A DNA stretch of 64,000 nt from contig NZ_CP146963.1 of the NCBI RefSeq assembly GCF_037113525.1, forward strand, positions 3,906,001 through 3,970,000, written 5' to 3'. Within the stretch, counting starts at the first letter, position 1, and each line of letters begins with the position of its first letter. The translations under genes and the position numbers were made by a program. The notes under the pieces were generated by a model. The model did not search any database, was not told the origin of the DNA, and saw only the letters and a program-made list of their open reading frames with translations. This document shows positions 15,570-25,119 of the stretch, in pieces. The DNA comes from Butyrivibrio fibrisolvens. Its GTDB lineage: Bacteria; Bacillota; Clostridia; Lachnospirales; Lachnospiraceae.

Positions 15570-16148
15570 TTATGGCTTGATGATACACTTCTGTATGACG
15601 CTTATGATCTCATCTTTTGACTCGGTGCATCCACCTCGTACCCACTCAGTGACAACTCCGATAATGCCCTTAAGATAAAAGACCATGATAAGTGGCTGTT
15701 CTTTTTGGGGAACTCCAAACCTTGTAAGAATGGGGCCGAATATTGTTTTAAACCAGGTTTCATAGGTCTTTTCAGCGCCCATCATCTCGTTCTTTTCATA
15801 CATCAGATAAAAGAGCTTGCGGTTCTCTTCCACAAAATCCAGATATGGCATAAGATACTTGGGGGTTACGAAGAACAGCTCATCCTCATTTTTTTCATCA
15901 ATATCAAGTGCTCCAGGCCCCTCAGCGCCAAAGCGCCCAAAGAAATCTTTATATACAGCTTCCACCGTTTCATGCAGAAGATCATTTACATTATCATAGT
16001 GAAGATAAAAGGTGGATCTGTTAACGCCAGCGGTTTCACATATCTCCTTAACAGAAATAAGTTCAAAATCTTTTCTGTCAAGAAGTGTCAGTAACGCTGT
16101 ATGCATTTTTTCCGCAGACTTAAAATACTTGCTCTCATTCTTGTTCAT
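15570..16148 (-). CDS. TetR/AcrR family regulator
   Basis: 192 residues. The N-terminal helix-turn-helix is typical (SVKEICETAGVNRSTFYLHY); the C-terminal ligand domain is the TetR_C_7-like type (LMPYLDFVEENRKLFYLMY). It lies upstream of the SDR gene on the same strand, with two operator-like palindromes between. It most likely represses the SDR gene and perhaps responds to that enzyme's substrate. Confidence 0.9.
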   Translation of the reverse strand: MNKNESKYFKSAEKMHTALLTLLDRKDFELISVKEICETAGVNRSTFYLHYDNVNDLLHETVEAVYKDFFGRFGAEGPGALDIDEKNEDELFFVTPKYLMPYLDFVEENRKLFYLMYEKNEMMGAEKTYETWFKTIFGPILTRFGVPQKEQPLIMVFYLKGIIGVVTEWVRGGCTESKDEIISVIQKCIIKP

Positions 16149-16220
16149 GGCAAAGCACTCCTAGCACCGGTAGACTCATACTAAAATGATATCACAATTT
16201 ACCTTACTTAATAAAAGCAG

Positions 16221-17330
16221 CTACAGATTTCTCCAGTATTCCTGTGCCTTTTCCATCTTTTTTACTACTTTTTCAGGCAGCACTTTAGGCCCCATGTTGA
16301 AAAGATTGTCAATTCCGGCAACAGCGCCTACACCAAAATCATCATATATAGATGTGTGATAGTCCTTACTTCCATGCCAGAATTTAATCTTTCCAGAAAA
16401 ATCATTTGAAGGATTTTTGTCGTACTTTCTGGCTATTTCCAAGGCAGAGTCGATGCATTTTTCCATGTCATCATATTTTTTGAGGCATGAAAGAGCCAAC
16501 GCTTTAAATATCAGTCCCATAATTTTCATTTTGGAAAGATAACTGTTCTTGCGTTTATCCATGCTGGTTGCATCTATTATAGTCATGTACCAGTCCATGA
16601 GGTCACTTGCCTCCTTGTACGACTTTATGTCATCCATGGAAACCAGAACCATAAACATTTCTGTAGCATACTGCAAGACTTTAACAAGAATAGATACCAA
16701 GACTCTTGTGTAGACTTCCATTGCCTCATCTGGTTTGCCCATCATTCTTAAAATGTTGGCTATACTGATGTCTGCTATTCCCTGATAGTTTATCTTTTTA
16801 AACTCTTCAAGAGACTTCTTCGGGTTATCACGACCCTTTAAAGTTGCAATGCGGAATTTGATACTAAATGTTTCCTGATCCGGGTCATCACTTTGTGAAA
16901 CGTAGCAAAGCGCCGATTCATAAAGTTCAATTGCCTTGTTCCTGTAATCCTTTAAGTCTTTTACCGATGAAACAACATGGTATGTGTGCGCACAACTGGT
17001 GAGAATCGTAAAATTCCCCGGGTACCTTACAAGCGCTTTTTCAGCCTCGGCAATAGCTTCGTCATATTTATCCTCATGCAAAAGAGCATCCAGTCTGTCG
17101 GAAATGTCTTTTACATTCTTAGAAGACATGCTATATCCAAGAAGTACGTCAACAGAGATACTAAAAAAATCAGCAAGCTGCATAAGGGTGAGAATATCCG
17201 GTACATTACTTCCACTTTCCCATTTTGATACAGCTCCAACTGTGACTCCAAAAGCTTCTGCCAGATCTTCCTGTGTCAGGTTCATACTCTTTCGATATTT
17301 TTTTATGTTTTCGTTTAGTTTTAACTGCAT
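16221..17330 (-). CDS. XRE-family regulator with TPR-like C-terminus
   Basis: 369 residues. Residues 1-65 are a classic helix-turn-helix (NLTQEDLAEAFGVTVGAVSKWESG). The rest is helical with repeated 34-residue-like units (KYDEAIAEAEKALVRYPGNF, KPDEAMEVYTRVLVSI) as in tetratricopeptide folds. Such proteins in Firmicutes sense peptides or act as growth-state regulators. It ends 72 bp before the TetR gene starts; the flavodoxin-like gene lies upstream. Target unknown. Confidence 0.85.
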   Translation of the reverse strand: MQLKLNENIKKYRKSMNLTQEDLAEAFGVTVGAVSKWESGSNVPDILTLMQLADFFSISVDVLLGYSMSSKNVKDISDRLDALLHEDKYDEAIAEAEKALVRYPGNFTILTSCAHTYHVVSSVKDLKDYRNKAIELYESALCYVSQSDDPDQETFSIKFRIATLKGRDNPKKSLEEFKKINYQGIADISIANILRMMGKPDEAMEVYTRVLVSILVKVLQYATEMFMVLVSMDDIKSYKEASDLMDWYMTIIDATSMDKRKNSYLSKMKIMGLIFKALALSCLKKYDDMEKCIDSALEIARKYDKNPSNDFSGKIKFWHGSKDYHTSIYDDFGVGAVAGIDNLFNMGPKVLPEKVVKKMEKAQEYWRNL

Positions 17331-17375
17331 GATTCTTTTACTTTATGCAAGTTTTTCTTAACATTTGATCCTCAA

Positions 17376-18530
17376 TTATTCTGCTTTTCTAAGTAAATCT
17401 TTTTTTGTCAAACCATTTCTTTTGGCAGTTTTGGTCCAGCCGTTATTACCATAGATCAGATAGAAAAGGCGTGAAAACTTATATGCATCTGCATATATAT
17501 CCGCTACCTCCTCTGAAGATGAGATTGCTTTTCCTAATTCATCAAGAGCAAGTGCCACGTTCCTTGCATGAGTATTGTATGCATCCGGTATGCGGATCAT
17601 TTTACCAAGCATCTCGCCTGCACCGACAGCCACTCCGCCGCAATATTCGTAACCGCATTTCTCGGACCATGCTTTTACCATGCCCAGCAAATTCCTGATC
17701 TGCCTGCTTTCATAGAATCCCATATTAGCTACAACATAGATCTGCTTTTTGCTGGCTGCGCACTGTTTTTCCATCATCTCCATAAGTCTCAGAACATGAG
17801 AAGGTGCTCCATCTGCGTATAAAGGCATGGCAAGAACAATCTTTTTGCAGGATATCAGAATCTCCAATAATTCATCATATTTATTAATATATGACACCAG
17901 ATTTATAATCTCTGTATCGCCTTCAATACTTTTATCCATCTTTGTGAGAAGGTTTTTAGAATTAGCATGGTCTCCTCTCATACTGCAATTTAATAAAACT
18001 ATTTTATCGCTATTTTCTTCTTTAGCCTTATTAAGACAGGATGTCATGTCATCTTCTTCAAATTCCTCGAAACTAATATCCTTGATCTTTCCGTAGAAAT
18101 TCTTGCAAAATGCGATGACGTATTTTCTGGCAGCCTCTTTTTCAGAGTCTTTCAGGTTATTTCCTCTAAAGATAAAAGAGAAGACTTTAGACTCATGATA
18201 TCTCCTTTTATGATGCATCTCACCATGACTAATTGTCAGATATGGAAGAATATAGCTTATGCTGCGGTCAAATACATTTTTTACAAAAGAGCTAAATCCG
18301 CCATAAGTATACTTACTTATTACAAGCACCTCATCCGCTTCATGGATCATAGCACCCATCTTCTCATATCCATCTTTTATAGCGCATACTCCGGGCTCTT
18401 TGGCCCAGCATGCAAAGCAACCTGCACATGGTCTTATATTCTCTGTATAAGAAATAACTTTCCAATCACTATATTTGTGCGCGAGTCTCTCCCACTCTTC
18501 ACGGCTATAATCATGTATCAAAAGCTTCAT
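17376..18530 (-). CDS. Tandem flavodoxin-fold NADPH-dependent FMN reductase-like protein
   Basis: 384 residues made of two flavodoxin-like halves. Half one (1-175) has the RPCAGCFACWAKEPGVC cysteine cluster seen in iron-sulfur flavoproteins and VISKYTYGGFSSFVKNVFDR. Half two (180-330) begins KIVLLNCSMRGDHANSKNLL and has VLAMPLYADGAPSH, the second FMN site. One half may bind FMN and the other be structural. AGGAGGAG precedes ATG 18530. Likely a quinone, nitro or flavin reductase in the cytoplasm; substrate unknown. Confidence 0.75.
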   Translation of the reverse strand: MKLLIHDYSREEWERLAHKYSDWKVISYTENIRPCAGCFACWAKEPGVCAIKDGYEKMGAMIHEADEVLVISKYTYGGFSSFVKNVFDRSISYILPYLTISHGEMHHKRRYHESKVFSFIFRGNNLKDSEKEAARKYVIAFCKNFYGKIKDISFEEFEEDDMTSCLNKAKEENSDKIVLLNCSMRGDHANSKNLLTKMDKSIEGDTEIINLVSYINKYDELLEILISCKKIVLAMPLYADGAPSHVLRLMEMMEKQCAASKKQIYVVANMGFYESRQIRNLLGMVKAWSEKCGYEYCGGVAVGAGEMLGKMIRIPDAYNTHARNVALALDELGKAISSSEEVADIYADAYKFSRLFYLIYGNNGWTKTAKRNGLTKKDLLRKAE

Positions 18531-18620
18531 GTTGTTCCATCTCCTCCTTGCTCGTTTTCATGACTTTATTCTACATGGAACAAACACTTACTATAATACA
18601 CTTGTTGTACTGGTTGTAAA

Positions 18621-18651
18621 AGAAAAACTTTCCATTACGGAAAGTTTTTCT
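18621..18651. terminator. Bidirectional rho-independent terminator
   Basis: AGAAAAACTTTCC and GGAAAGTTTTTCT form a perfect 13-bp stem with ATTAC as loop. Both strands end in a T-rich arm. It ends the zinc-ribbon gene at 18700 and lies in front of the flavodoxin-like gene. Confidence 0.85.
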
Positions 18652-18699
18652 CTTTGCTGTTCTAATTATTTTAAATTCTTTCTTAGTCTTTTTATATTT

Positions 18700-19998
18700 C
18701 TACTGCTTTTGCTTTTCCTTCTTCTCAGTCTTGCTATACATAAAGATATCAACAGCTTTACCTTTTTTGTATGAAGAATCATTCATGTATCTTGCGGCAG
18801 CTCTGCTCTTTTGAACATTGCTCATACCGCCTTTTAAAATGGATACATAAATAAATCCAATTATGGCTGATATCACAAGATCGATAACGGCTCCTTTTAT
18901 TGTTATGCCACTTTTTCCAAAGAAGAGGATCAAAAGAAGTATTATGGCAAAAGAAACTGCCATGCCGATAACGAATCTAAGCCAGTAAAGACCTTTATCT
19001 ACAGGAAGGCTTCCAACCATTTCTCCTGTCTGTCCGTTTATTCCGAAGGTGTAAGAGGTGCCTTCATATTTGGTGGTCATCATCCATACAGGTAGCATGG
19101 CATATTCAGCTTTGGCATCAGACAGATTTATATTTTCTGCTTTGGCATCAACTGTATCATAACCTGATACCTGCTCGCGCATCTTATCTCTGAAGGTATT
19201 TTTTACACGCTCATTAGCTCTTGGTCTGGCATCGTTCTCGGCAATGTCATATCTGTCTGCAAGGTAGCCGCTAAAATAGGCAGCATCATACTTCACAGCT
19301 TTAGTCATGTCAAAAGGCTCTAAAGATTCCATAACAGTGGCATCCATCTTGCTTGAAGCATCAACCGGGATTTTCTCAAAGGTCATCTCTCCGCTTCTTC
19401 TGACTCTGTAGAAATCCTTCTTCTCATATGTGTATCTGGCATCTTCTCTAGTTGATTTCTTCACACCTTCAAAAGTCACAGTACCATCTGCCTTGCAGCT
19501 GTAAAGCCAGAAGGGAACATAAAGTCCTGTGATATTTTCGATCCTGTTACCTGATGTAAATGATTTTGGCAGTAGCTTTTTGCCTTTGACAAAGTCCTTA
19601 AGCTTTCCTTTGGCACTTTCCTTATCAACAGAAAAAGGCACAACATAATCCGGCTTATAGAGTCCTGAGAAAGACTCAGGTATTATCGCCTGATTGCCGC
19701 AATATGGGCATTCTGTAGCTGCTGTGTTATCATCAGCCACCATCTCGGCGCTACATGATGGACAACGGTAGCCTTTTACTTTACCATTTTCATCCTGTAT
19801 AAGGAGCTGCTCTGTTGTAGTCCAGGTCATGCTTGATGATGCGGCGTCCTGCTCCTCAGCTTCCTGAGCTGCCTTAGCCTGCTCTATGGAAAAACTGGCA
19901 TCGCAGTATTCGCAGGTCATCTCTTCAGTCTTGCCGCTAAAAGTAAGTTTTGCGCCACAACATGGACATTTAAAATTAAGTACATCTCCCATAGTCAT
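18700..19998 (-). CDS. TFIIB-type zinc-ribbon membrane protein
   Basis: 432 residues. Three CxxC-containing zinc sites lie in the first 110 residues (FKCPCCGAKLTF, MTCEYCDASF, YRCPSCSAEM, ECPYCGNQ). A middle region of about 200 residues binds nothing obvious. Two membrane helices follow near residues 340-395 (FVIGMAVSFAIILLLILFF). The C-terminus is strongly basic. It starts inside the stop of the 5'-nucleotidase gene (ATGA overlap), so the two are co-translated. Role unknown; homologues usually sit beside phage-shock or TPM-domain proteins. Confidence 0.75.
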   Translation of the reverse strand: MTMGDVLNFKCPCCGAKLTFSGKTEEMTCEYCDASFSIEQAKAAQEAEEQDAASSSMTWTTTEQLLIQDENGKVKGYRCPSCSAEMVADDNTAATECPYCGNQAIIPESFSGLYKPDYVVPFSVDKESAKGKLKDFVKGKKLLPKSFTSGNRIENITGLYVPFWLYSCKADGTVTFEGVKKSTREDARYTYEKKDFYRVRRSGEMTFEKIPVDASSKMDATVMESLEPFDMTKAVKYDAAYFSGYLADRYDIAENDARPRANERVKNTFRDKMREQVSGYDTVDAKAENINLSDAKAEYAMLPVWMMTTKYEGTSYTFGINGQTGEMVGSLPVDKGLYWLRFVIGMAVSFAIILLLILFFGKSGITIKGAVIDLVISAIIGFIYVSILKGGMSNVQKSRAAARYMNDSSYKKGKAVDIFMYSKTEKKEKQKQ

Positions 19999-21485
19999 AC
20001 TCCCTTCGTTGTTCCATCTTCAAGATGGATAATGAGTCTACCCTTACCCATAGCATCCTGATGCTGACCCTTTTGTAAAAGCTCTTCAAGAACACCTGCA
20101 CAGGATGTACATATCTGTCTTGACGTTCTGTTCTTATCAAGATCTGCCACTTCTAAATCGAATGAATCTTTCGTATTGGTATAGTGGAACTGTTCAAGTC
20201 CTACAGAATATATTTTATTGTCATCAATAGGCTCACCATTAAAGTTGAATTTTAGGAAAGAATGCGATTTCTGATCATACTCGACTTCAAGGCCTTCAGA
20301 CAATTGATAAAACTCTGTATGCTCTCCCGCAAGAGCTTCATCTCTTAGCATCCTGAGAAGTCCCTGTTTTAGCTGCTTACCTGTCCAGTAGGTTACAAAT
20401 ACTCCGTCATTATAGGGGAAGTTTTCATCAAAGTCTTTTTTGGTAACTACAGGTCCAAGCTTCTCTGTCCGGATAGAGCCTGAGCCAAGGAGCATGATAT
20501 CAAGTCCCAAGGTCTCGCGCAGTGCATCTGCATACAGATCGCCAAGCTCGGTCTCTTCTATACGTGTAGGATGAGTAAGCTCTCTAACGAATTTGGTGAT
20601 AATCCTTCCGTATTTTGCATCAGTACTTGTCTTATAGTTATTTATTATTTCCTCGATGCCAGGATCCTTAGGACACGTTCTTTCATTTATGGGAATCGGT
20701 TTCCAGGTATAGCTGTCGATGCAGTTATTGTCTGTATCGATCATAATATCAAAGCGCCCGATCTGATCCGTACCTGTGCCTGCCTGCACGATCGGTATGC
20801 CGTTGACAACAGCAGGTTCTTCAATGAAGGTATGGGAATGCCCACCGATTATCACATCAACGCCCCACGCAGGGTCAAGCATTGCAGCGAGCATTTGGTC
20901 TTCTTCAAAACCTATATGTGTCAGGAGCACTGTAAAATCAATATCCAAAGCATTATATGTATCACAGATCCTTCCAACTTCTTCAGCTGCATCCTGCAGT
21001 GTTACAAGAGTTCCTATCATCTTATCCATCTTGCACTGCATGAGGGCTACCTCTGTGATGATTCCTATGAAAAGAATCTTCATCCCGTCTATCTCTATGA
21101 TCTTACAGGGTTCGAAGAGTCTTGCATTATTGGTTTTGATATGGAGATTGGCATTGATTATCGGGAACTCGGCGCATTTTTCCAGGAAAAGAAGATGTGA
21201 GACGCCATAGTCAACCTCATGATTGCCAAGGGTTACAATGTCAGGGGCAAGCATATTCATGATCTGAATTGTTGAGATTCCGTGGAACTCAGAGTCGATA
21301 ACAGATCCCCTGAACATATCTCCTGCGATTGCATACAGGACGTTTTTCTCTTCATGGCGAACTTTGCTCACATAGCCGGAAAGGAGGGATACGCCTCCTA
21401 TAAGATCCTGATCTACCTGCTCGGCAAGGAAATCACCGTGCATGTCATTTGAGTGTAACAGTGTCAACTTTTTCAAGTTTTTCAT
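19995..21485 (-). CDS. 5'-nucleotidase/metallophosphatase (UshA-like, no signal peptide)
   Basis: 496 residues. The N-terminal calcineurin-like domain has LLHSNDMHGDF, GDMFRG, TLGNHEVDYG, LLTHIGFEED and GGHSHTF, the full set of two-metal ligands. The C-terminal 5'-nucleotidase domain has the GSGSIRTEKLG and FPYNDGVFV substrate loops. No export signal is present, unlike UshA, so it probably works in the cytoplasm on nucleotides or cyclic nucleotides. It forms an overlapping pair with the zinc-ribbon membrane protein. Confidence 0.9.
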   Translation of the reverse strand: MKNLKKLTLLHSNDMHGDFLAEQVDQDLIGGVSLLSGYVSKVRHEEKNVLYAIAGDMFRGSVIDSEFHGISTIQIMNMLAPDIVTLGNHEVDYGVSHLLFLEKCAEFPIINANLHIKTNNARLFEPCKIIEIDGMKILFIGIITEVALMQCKMDKMIGTLVTLQDAAEEVGRICDTYNALDIDFTVLLTHIGFEEDQMLAAMLDPAWGVDVIIGGHSHTFIEEPAVVNGIPIVQAGTGTDQIGRFDIMIDTDNNCIDSYTWKPIPINERTCPKDPGIEEIINNYKTSTDAKYGRIITKFVRELTHPTRIEETELGDLYADALRETLGLDIMLLGSGSIRTEKLGPVVTKKDFDENFPYNDGVFVTYWTGKQLKQGLLRMLRDEALAGEHTEFYQLSEGLEVEYDQKSHSFLKFNFNGEPIDDNKIYSVGLEQFHYTNTKDSFDLEVADLDKNRTSRQICTSCAGVLEELLQKGQHQDAMGKGRLIIHLEDGTTKGV

Positions 21486-21722
21486 GTATATACTCCTAAT
21501 ATGAATCTTATAAATATGGTTTACTTTTTAACCGCCACTCCTTTATTCTGTCATATTTTTTCAAAAAAATAAATATGTACTAATGTACATATTTTATCTT
21601 ATTTTCGTATATTTTTATTTTCGTATACTTTTGTTTTTTTATCATTTTTGGAAAACAGGTATATAATTATACTAATTGCTATATAAGAACGGCATTGGGG
21701 GAGAGGATTTTAATAATATAAT

Positions 21723-22538
21723 ATGTTTAAGATATTGCTGATCATAGCCATAATCTGGCTTTTGGTTGGACATATCCTGATGTGGACTTTAGGAAGAAAA
21801 CTTGCACCTTCTGGTGGGTTAGATTCTATTGCTAATGCTCTTTTTTATGTAATGGTATGGCGTTCATTAGTTTGGGGACTGCCTATAATACTTACTTTGG
21901 TTTGTCTTTTTTCATGGCTCTATAATAGCCACATAGGGATGATCAAATATGTTATCCTCGCAATAGTGTTCGTAATAATATTAAGAAAACTATATGGTAC
22001 TGTAGGGCGTCAAATACTGATGACACCTTTAAAGAACTCATCTGCCATTGAGAAATACGGCACTTGGATTGAGCGTGAAAACAAATGGATATCTCGATAT
22101 GGTGCAACCGTCAGGACAGAATATGACTATATCTGCGAATATATAGCAAAAAAAGTTGTAGATGCTGCGGTTCTTAATATTGCTCATATCTACCCTAAAA
22201 CATATCAGAAAAAGAGAGTTGAATATGTGAACGCCGCACTCCAAGAAGCAACTAAAACAATTCCTCATGTTACCGGGTATGAGTATATAATGGATATTAC
22301 TTCTATTATTCCCAAAAGGACCAACGCTCCAGCTTACGGATATCTTCTGAGTAATGCAGAGCTTCTTGCTATTTCTGAGCATTATGGTAAACGCCTTAAT
22401 ACAGAACATTTTGGCGACAGGTATCAGTTTAGTAAGAATGCTTCCAACAATTTTCACTCAAATTATCCGATGGTAGCAATCTTTTATGATGATGGGACAA
22501 TGGATTTAGAAGTTACAGCCCCGGTAATTAAATACTGA
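21723..22538 (+). CDS. Membrane protein of unknown function
   Basis: 271 residues on the plus strand. Three hydrophobic stretches occupy residues 1-105 (ILLIIAIIWLLVGHILMW, SLVWGLPIILTLVCLFSWL and MIKYVILAIVFVIIL). The remaining 165 residues are soluble, with no motif I know. It diverges from the nucleotidase gene across a 237-bp AT-rich region that should hold both promoters. ATG 21723 has only a poor ribosome site (GGGGGAGAGG 16-20 bases upstream). Function unknown. Confidence 0.7.
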   Translation: MFKILLIIAIIWLLVGHILMWTLGRKLAPSGGLDSIANALFYVMVWRSLVWGLPIILTLVCLFSWLYNSHIGMIKYVILAIVFVIILRKLYGTVGRQILMTPLKNSSAIEKYGTWIERENKWISRYGATVRTEYDYICEYIAKKVVDAAVLNIAHIYPKTYQKKRVEYVNAALQEATKTIPHVTGYEYIMDITSIIPKRTNAPAYGYLLSNAELLAISEHYGKRLNTEHFGDRYQFSKNASNNFHSNYPMVAIFYDDGTMDLEVTAPVIKY

Positions 22539-22600
22539 GGCCGTCTCTTTCTTCATAGTAATATATTTTTGAATTATTCTCATAAGATTAATCCAAAAAA

Positions 22601-22921
22601 TCATTTTACATAAACCGATTTGTGAAGAGAACATCTAGGATTAAATCCATGTGAACATTCTGTGCATTTTGATAAACATGAATATTCTTTATAACTATAC
22701 AATTTACCACATACACCGCACATTGCTGTTGCCTCTTCATCTGAATCTACAGGCTCAAATGGATGATCCTCTAATTCATCGTGGCACTTGTAGCAAGCAT
22801 AGAATTTTTGGCATTTAGCACATTTATTGGCTATTACATCAACGTCACTGTGATAATGAACGCAGCGCCCGTCTTTATCCGTATTTATTCCATAAATAAT
22901 TCTCGGGTTTACTTCTCCCAT
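22601..22921 (-). CDS. CHY zinc-finger protein
   Basis: 106 residues with the CHY-type pattern: CVHYHSDVDVIANKCAKC, YACYKCHDELEDHPF, MCGVCGKLYSY and then CTECSHGFNPRCSLH. Up to three zinc ions would be bound. In bacteria the family is linked to redox or mitochondrial-Tim-like assembly functions, but the role is not established. It overlaps the end of the Nudix gene by 13 bp and so depended on that gene for translation before the transposon arrived. Confidence 0.85.
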   Translation of the reverse strand: MGEVNPRIIYGINTDKDGRCVHYHSDVDVIANKCAKCQKFYACYKCHDELEDHPFEPVDSDEEATAMCGVCGKLYSYKEYSCLSKCTECSHGFNPRCSLHKSVYVK

Positions 22922-23229
22922 ATTACTTTGTCGTTCCTTTCATCGGTTACGATATGTTCTATACCGTGATGCTCTGACTGAAGGTAATCTTTCATGAATG
23001 TGGGAAAAGACTTGTATTTATCAAGGTCAGCTATAGGCAGCCAGTGCATCTTCTCTTCAATTCCCTGAGTTGTGCTGTGGCTGTTAAGTTCCTTGGTTCC
23101 ACGCGGCTTCATAAGGGAATATAATGCAAGTTCGTGACAATCAAGCCCCTTAAGCGCACCTTGGTTTTCATCAAAAAAATTCTCGTGAATGATCGCAAGG
23201 TGATCTATCTCATAATGGACGCCTGTTTC
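22909..23229 (-). pseudogene. Nudix hydrolase, C-terminal part (split by IS605)
   Basis: 106 codons plus stop, beginning at the transposon right end with ETGVHYEIDHLAIIHENFF. This continues the Nudix box exactly where the upstream part (25206-25397) stops at REVFE. Joining 25206 to 23229 gives GAA|GAA and a 170-residue Nudix hydrolase with the normal REVFEETG box. Family members hydrolyse nucleoside diphosphate derivatives. The gene is certainly inactive unless the element excises; single-strand transposons of this class can leave cleanly. Confidence 0.9.
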
Positions 23230-23230
23230 G

Positions 23231-23400
23231 TGAAGCCTCACACGACTGTTATCTAAAGTCGCGTGCTTCCATACCCGTTTTTCTGAGGTATGAACTCATT
23301 GACTACATATACGGTCTGGCACCGAAACATCACGCCTCAGCGTGAAGTTCTGCATCCAGACTAATCAACGTAGACAACGTGCATGTGCTCCTATACACGG
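23231..23400 (-). ncRNA. Predicted omega RNA (reRNA) of TnpB
   Basis: In this family the guide RNA covers the 3' end of tnpB and the right end, with the guide being the flanking host DNA. Here the scaffold would finish at the right-end hairpin (23232-23269) and GGCTTCAC, and the guide would be the Nudix sequence starting at 23229, GAAACAGGCGTCC. The 5' limit is a guess. Confidence 0.55.
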
Positions 23401-24670
23401 CCTTTGGAACTTTAGCCAAAAGCCGCTGCCTTTTCGTCGCCGAAAAGGTCTTTATTATCTCACGTATAAAATATCTTGCTCCTATATTGTAGGTTGCATT
23501 CAGATCACAGTTATATATCTTTCCTGTGCTGAACTCACACAGACTGTAATTACCTTTTGTTTTAGATGATTCTTTTCCTCGTAATACTTTTCCTGAGCCA
23601 TCGAATGCAAGTCTTGATGTTCCCCATGCGTTCACCCTTGATATTCGCATGCCAAGTCTGTGTGCCTTGTCAGTTACCATCGACTGCACATAGCGGGCTT
23701 TCCACATATGAAGTCTCATCTTCTTTGATCCCCGTTTACGTCCATTAAGATCCAGATGCTCAAAAACTATTGTATCTGCCTTATATTCTACTGCTGTATC
23801 AACAATGAACTTTGCTGTCTTGACTGCTATGTCATCATTGACACCACAAGCAAGCCTCCAGAGTTTGGAGACTTTTTGTGAACCATGACGCTGTGCCATT
23901 TTGATGCGATCAGTCTTGCGCTTTTGAGAGTCGTATTCTCTTGGAAGACGAAGGAACCTTCTTCCAAGGACCGTGCCATCCGCACACATTACTGAGCATG
24001 TACAGGCATTATTTATTCCAAGGTCTACAGATAGTATTGTCTGATCAAAGATGTCTGTATCACTAAGTTTTACTTTTTCCTCAAATGCAAAATCAAGAAA
24101 CCACTGCTTGCCACGCTTTTGCAATGTCGGCACACACTCTTTTCTCAAAAAGCAGTGTTTCCTGATATAGTCAACATCCGTCTTACGGAGTGCTACCGCG
24201 ATCCAGTCCCAGGTATTGTTATAAAAGACCTTAAGCTGTGCATGAAGATCATCAAGTCTGTTAAATGTATTCCCTCTATACATGGCTGGATATATGTATC
24301 CTGACTTTGGTAATGATGGTGCCTCTCCTCTTTGACGAGGATCAAGGATCTCCCAGTTTTTTAGATTTGACTTATATGAACAGACTTTCCCATAGCCTTC
24401 CGCAATGGCTGCCCTTCTTAAGTATGATGGAAATTTATAAAAATCCATACCAAAATCATACTTTACGACAGGTCTTTTCTTTGATGTTACGCTATAGCTT
24501 TCAGCAAGACTCACAACCTTATTCTGATTGGGGCATAACAAAAAGCTGTCCCATTCATTAAGGATTACATCAATATAAAAGTCTACAGCTCTGCGATAGA
24601 GTCTGATCGTGTCTTTAAATATATGATTGTATTCTTTTATCTTTACTGAATAAGTTGACATGATCTTCAT
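23330..24670 (-). CDS. tnpB: TnpB RNA-guided nuclease, zinc finger degenerate
   Basis: 446 residues. The RuvC parts are present: ILSVDLGINNACTCSV (first Asp, near 217), TIVFEHLDLNGRK (Glu, near 305), and NCDLNATYNIGARYF (last Asp). TnpB cuts DNA next to a target motif using an RNA made from the transposon right end, which favours element retention. The usual CxxC...CxxC zinc finger between Glu and the last Asp is replaced by GTSRLAFDGSGK and SLCEFSTGKIYNC, with only scattered cysteines. I recognise this as a variant clade in Clostridia; whether it still cleaves is unknown. It starts 20 bp after tnpA. Confidence 0.9.
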   Translation of the reverse strand: MKIMSTYSVKIKEYNHIFKDTIRLYRRAVDFYIDVILNEWDSFLLCPNQNKVVSLAESYSVTSKKRPVVKYDFGMDFYKFPSYLRRAAIAEGYGKVCSYKSNLKNWEILDPRQRGEAPSLPKSGYIYPAMYRGNTFNRLDDLHAQLKVFYNNTWDWIAVALRKTDVDYIRKHCFLRKECVPTLQKRGKQWFLDFAFEEKVKLSDTDIFDQTILSVDLGINNACTCSVMCADGTVLGRRFLRLPREYDSQKRKTDRIKMAQRHGSQKVSKLWRLACGVNDDIAVKTAKFIVDTAVEYKADTIVFEHLDLNGRKRGSKKMRLHMWKARYVQSMVTDKAHRLGMRISRVNAWGTSRLAFDGSGKVLRGKESSKTKGNYSLCEFSTGKIYNCDLNATYNIGARYFIREIIKTFSATKRQRLLAKVPKAVYRSTCTLSTLISLDAELHAEA

Positions 24671-24690
24671 ATCGCAGAACCCCCTTTCTT

Positions 24691-25119
24691 TTAACGCGTT
24701 TTCTGTGAATCTATGTACTGCTTCACCTGATCATAGCTTCTGTCACTGGCCGTAACAATACAATAGGACGGATTCCAAAGATGTCCCCCCCATAACTGTT
24801 TCTTTAACTCAGGATGTTTCATAAACAACCATCGTGCGGTATTCCCTTTTAATATCTTGATCATATCTGATGGGAAAAACTGCGGTTTGCAGTCGACAAG
24901 AATATGAATATGATCTGGCATGACTTCCATAGCCATGATTGAAAAAGAATATTCCTTTGCAAGATCGTTAAGATAATCTTTGATCTCGTTATCTATCCCG
25001 TCCAAAAGAACCTTTTTTCTATACTTGGTACACCATACTATGTGATACTGCAAAGAATAAACATATCCTCTACCATATGTAAGATTAGATATATTAGTAG
25101 TATATATTATTTTGTCCAT
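24691..25119 (-). CDS. tnpA: IS200/IS605 Y1 transposase TnpA
   Basis: 142 residues, the normal size. The HUH motif is VMPDHIHILVDC (two His around a hydrophobic residue) and the catalytic tyrosine is in KQYIDSQ near the C-terminus. The enzyme cuts and rejoins single-stranded ends on the lagging strand and recognises the subterminal hairpins. Both catalytic centres are intact, so the element may still move. Confidence 0.95.
   Translation of the reverse strand: MDKIIYTTNISNLTYGRGYVYSLQYHIVWCTKYRKKVLLDGIDNEIKDYLNDLAKEYSFSIMAMEVMPDHIHILVDCKPQFFPSDMIKILKGNTARWLFMKHPELKKQLWGGHLWNPSYCIVTASDRSYDQVKQYIDSQKTR

Noticed and set aside
23330..24670. TnpB as a Cas12 effector
   Set aside because: No CRISPR array or cas genes; tnpA and element ends are adjacent, size and domains are those of TnpB.
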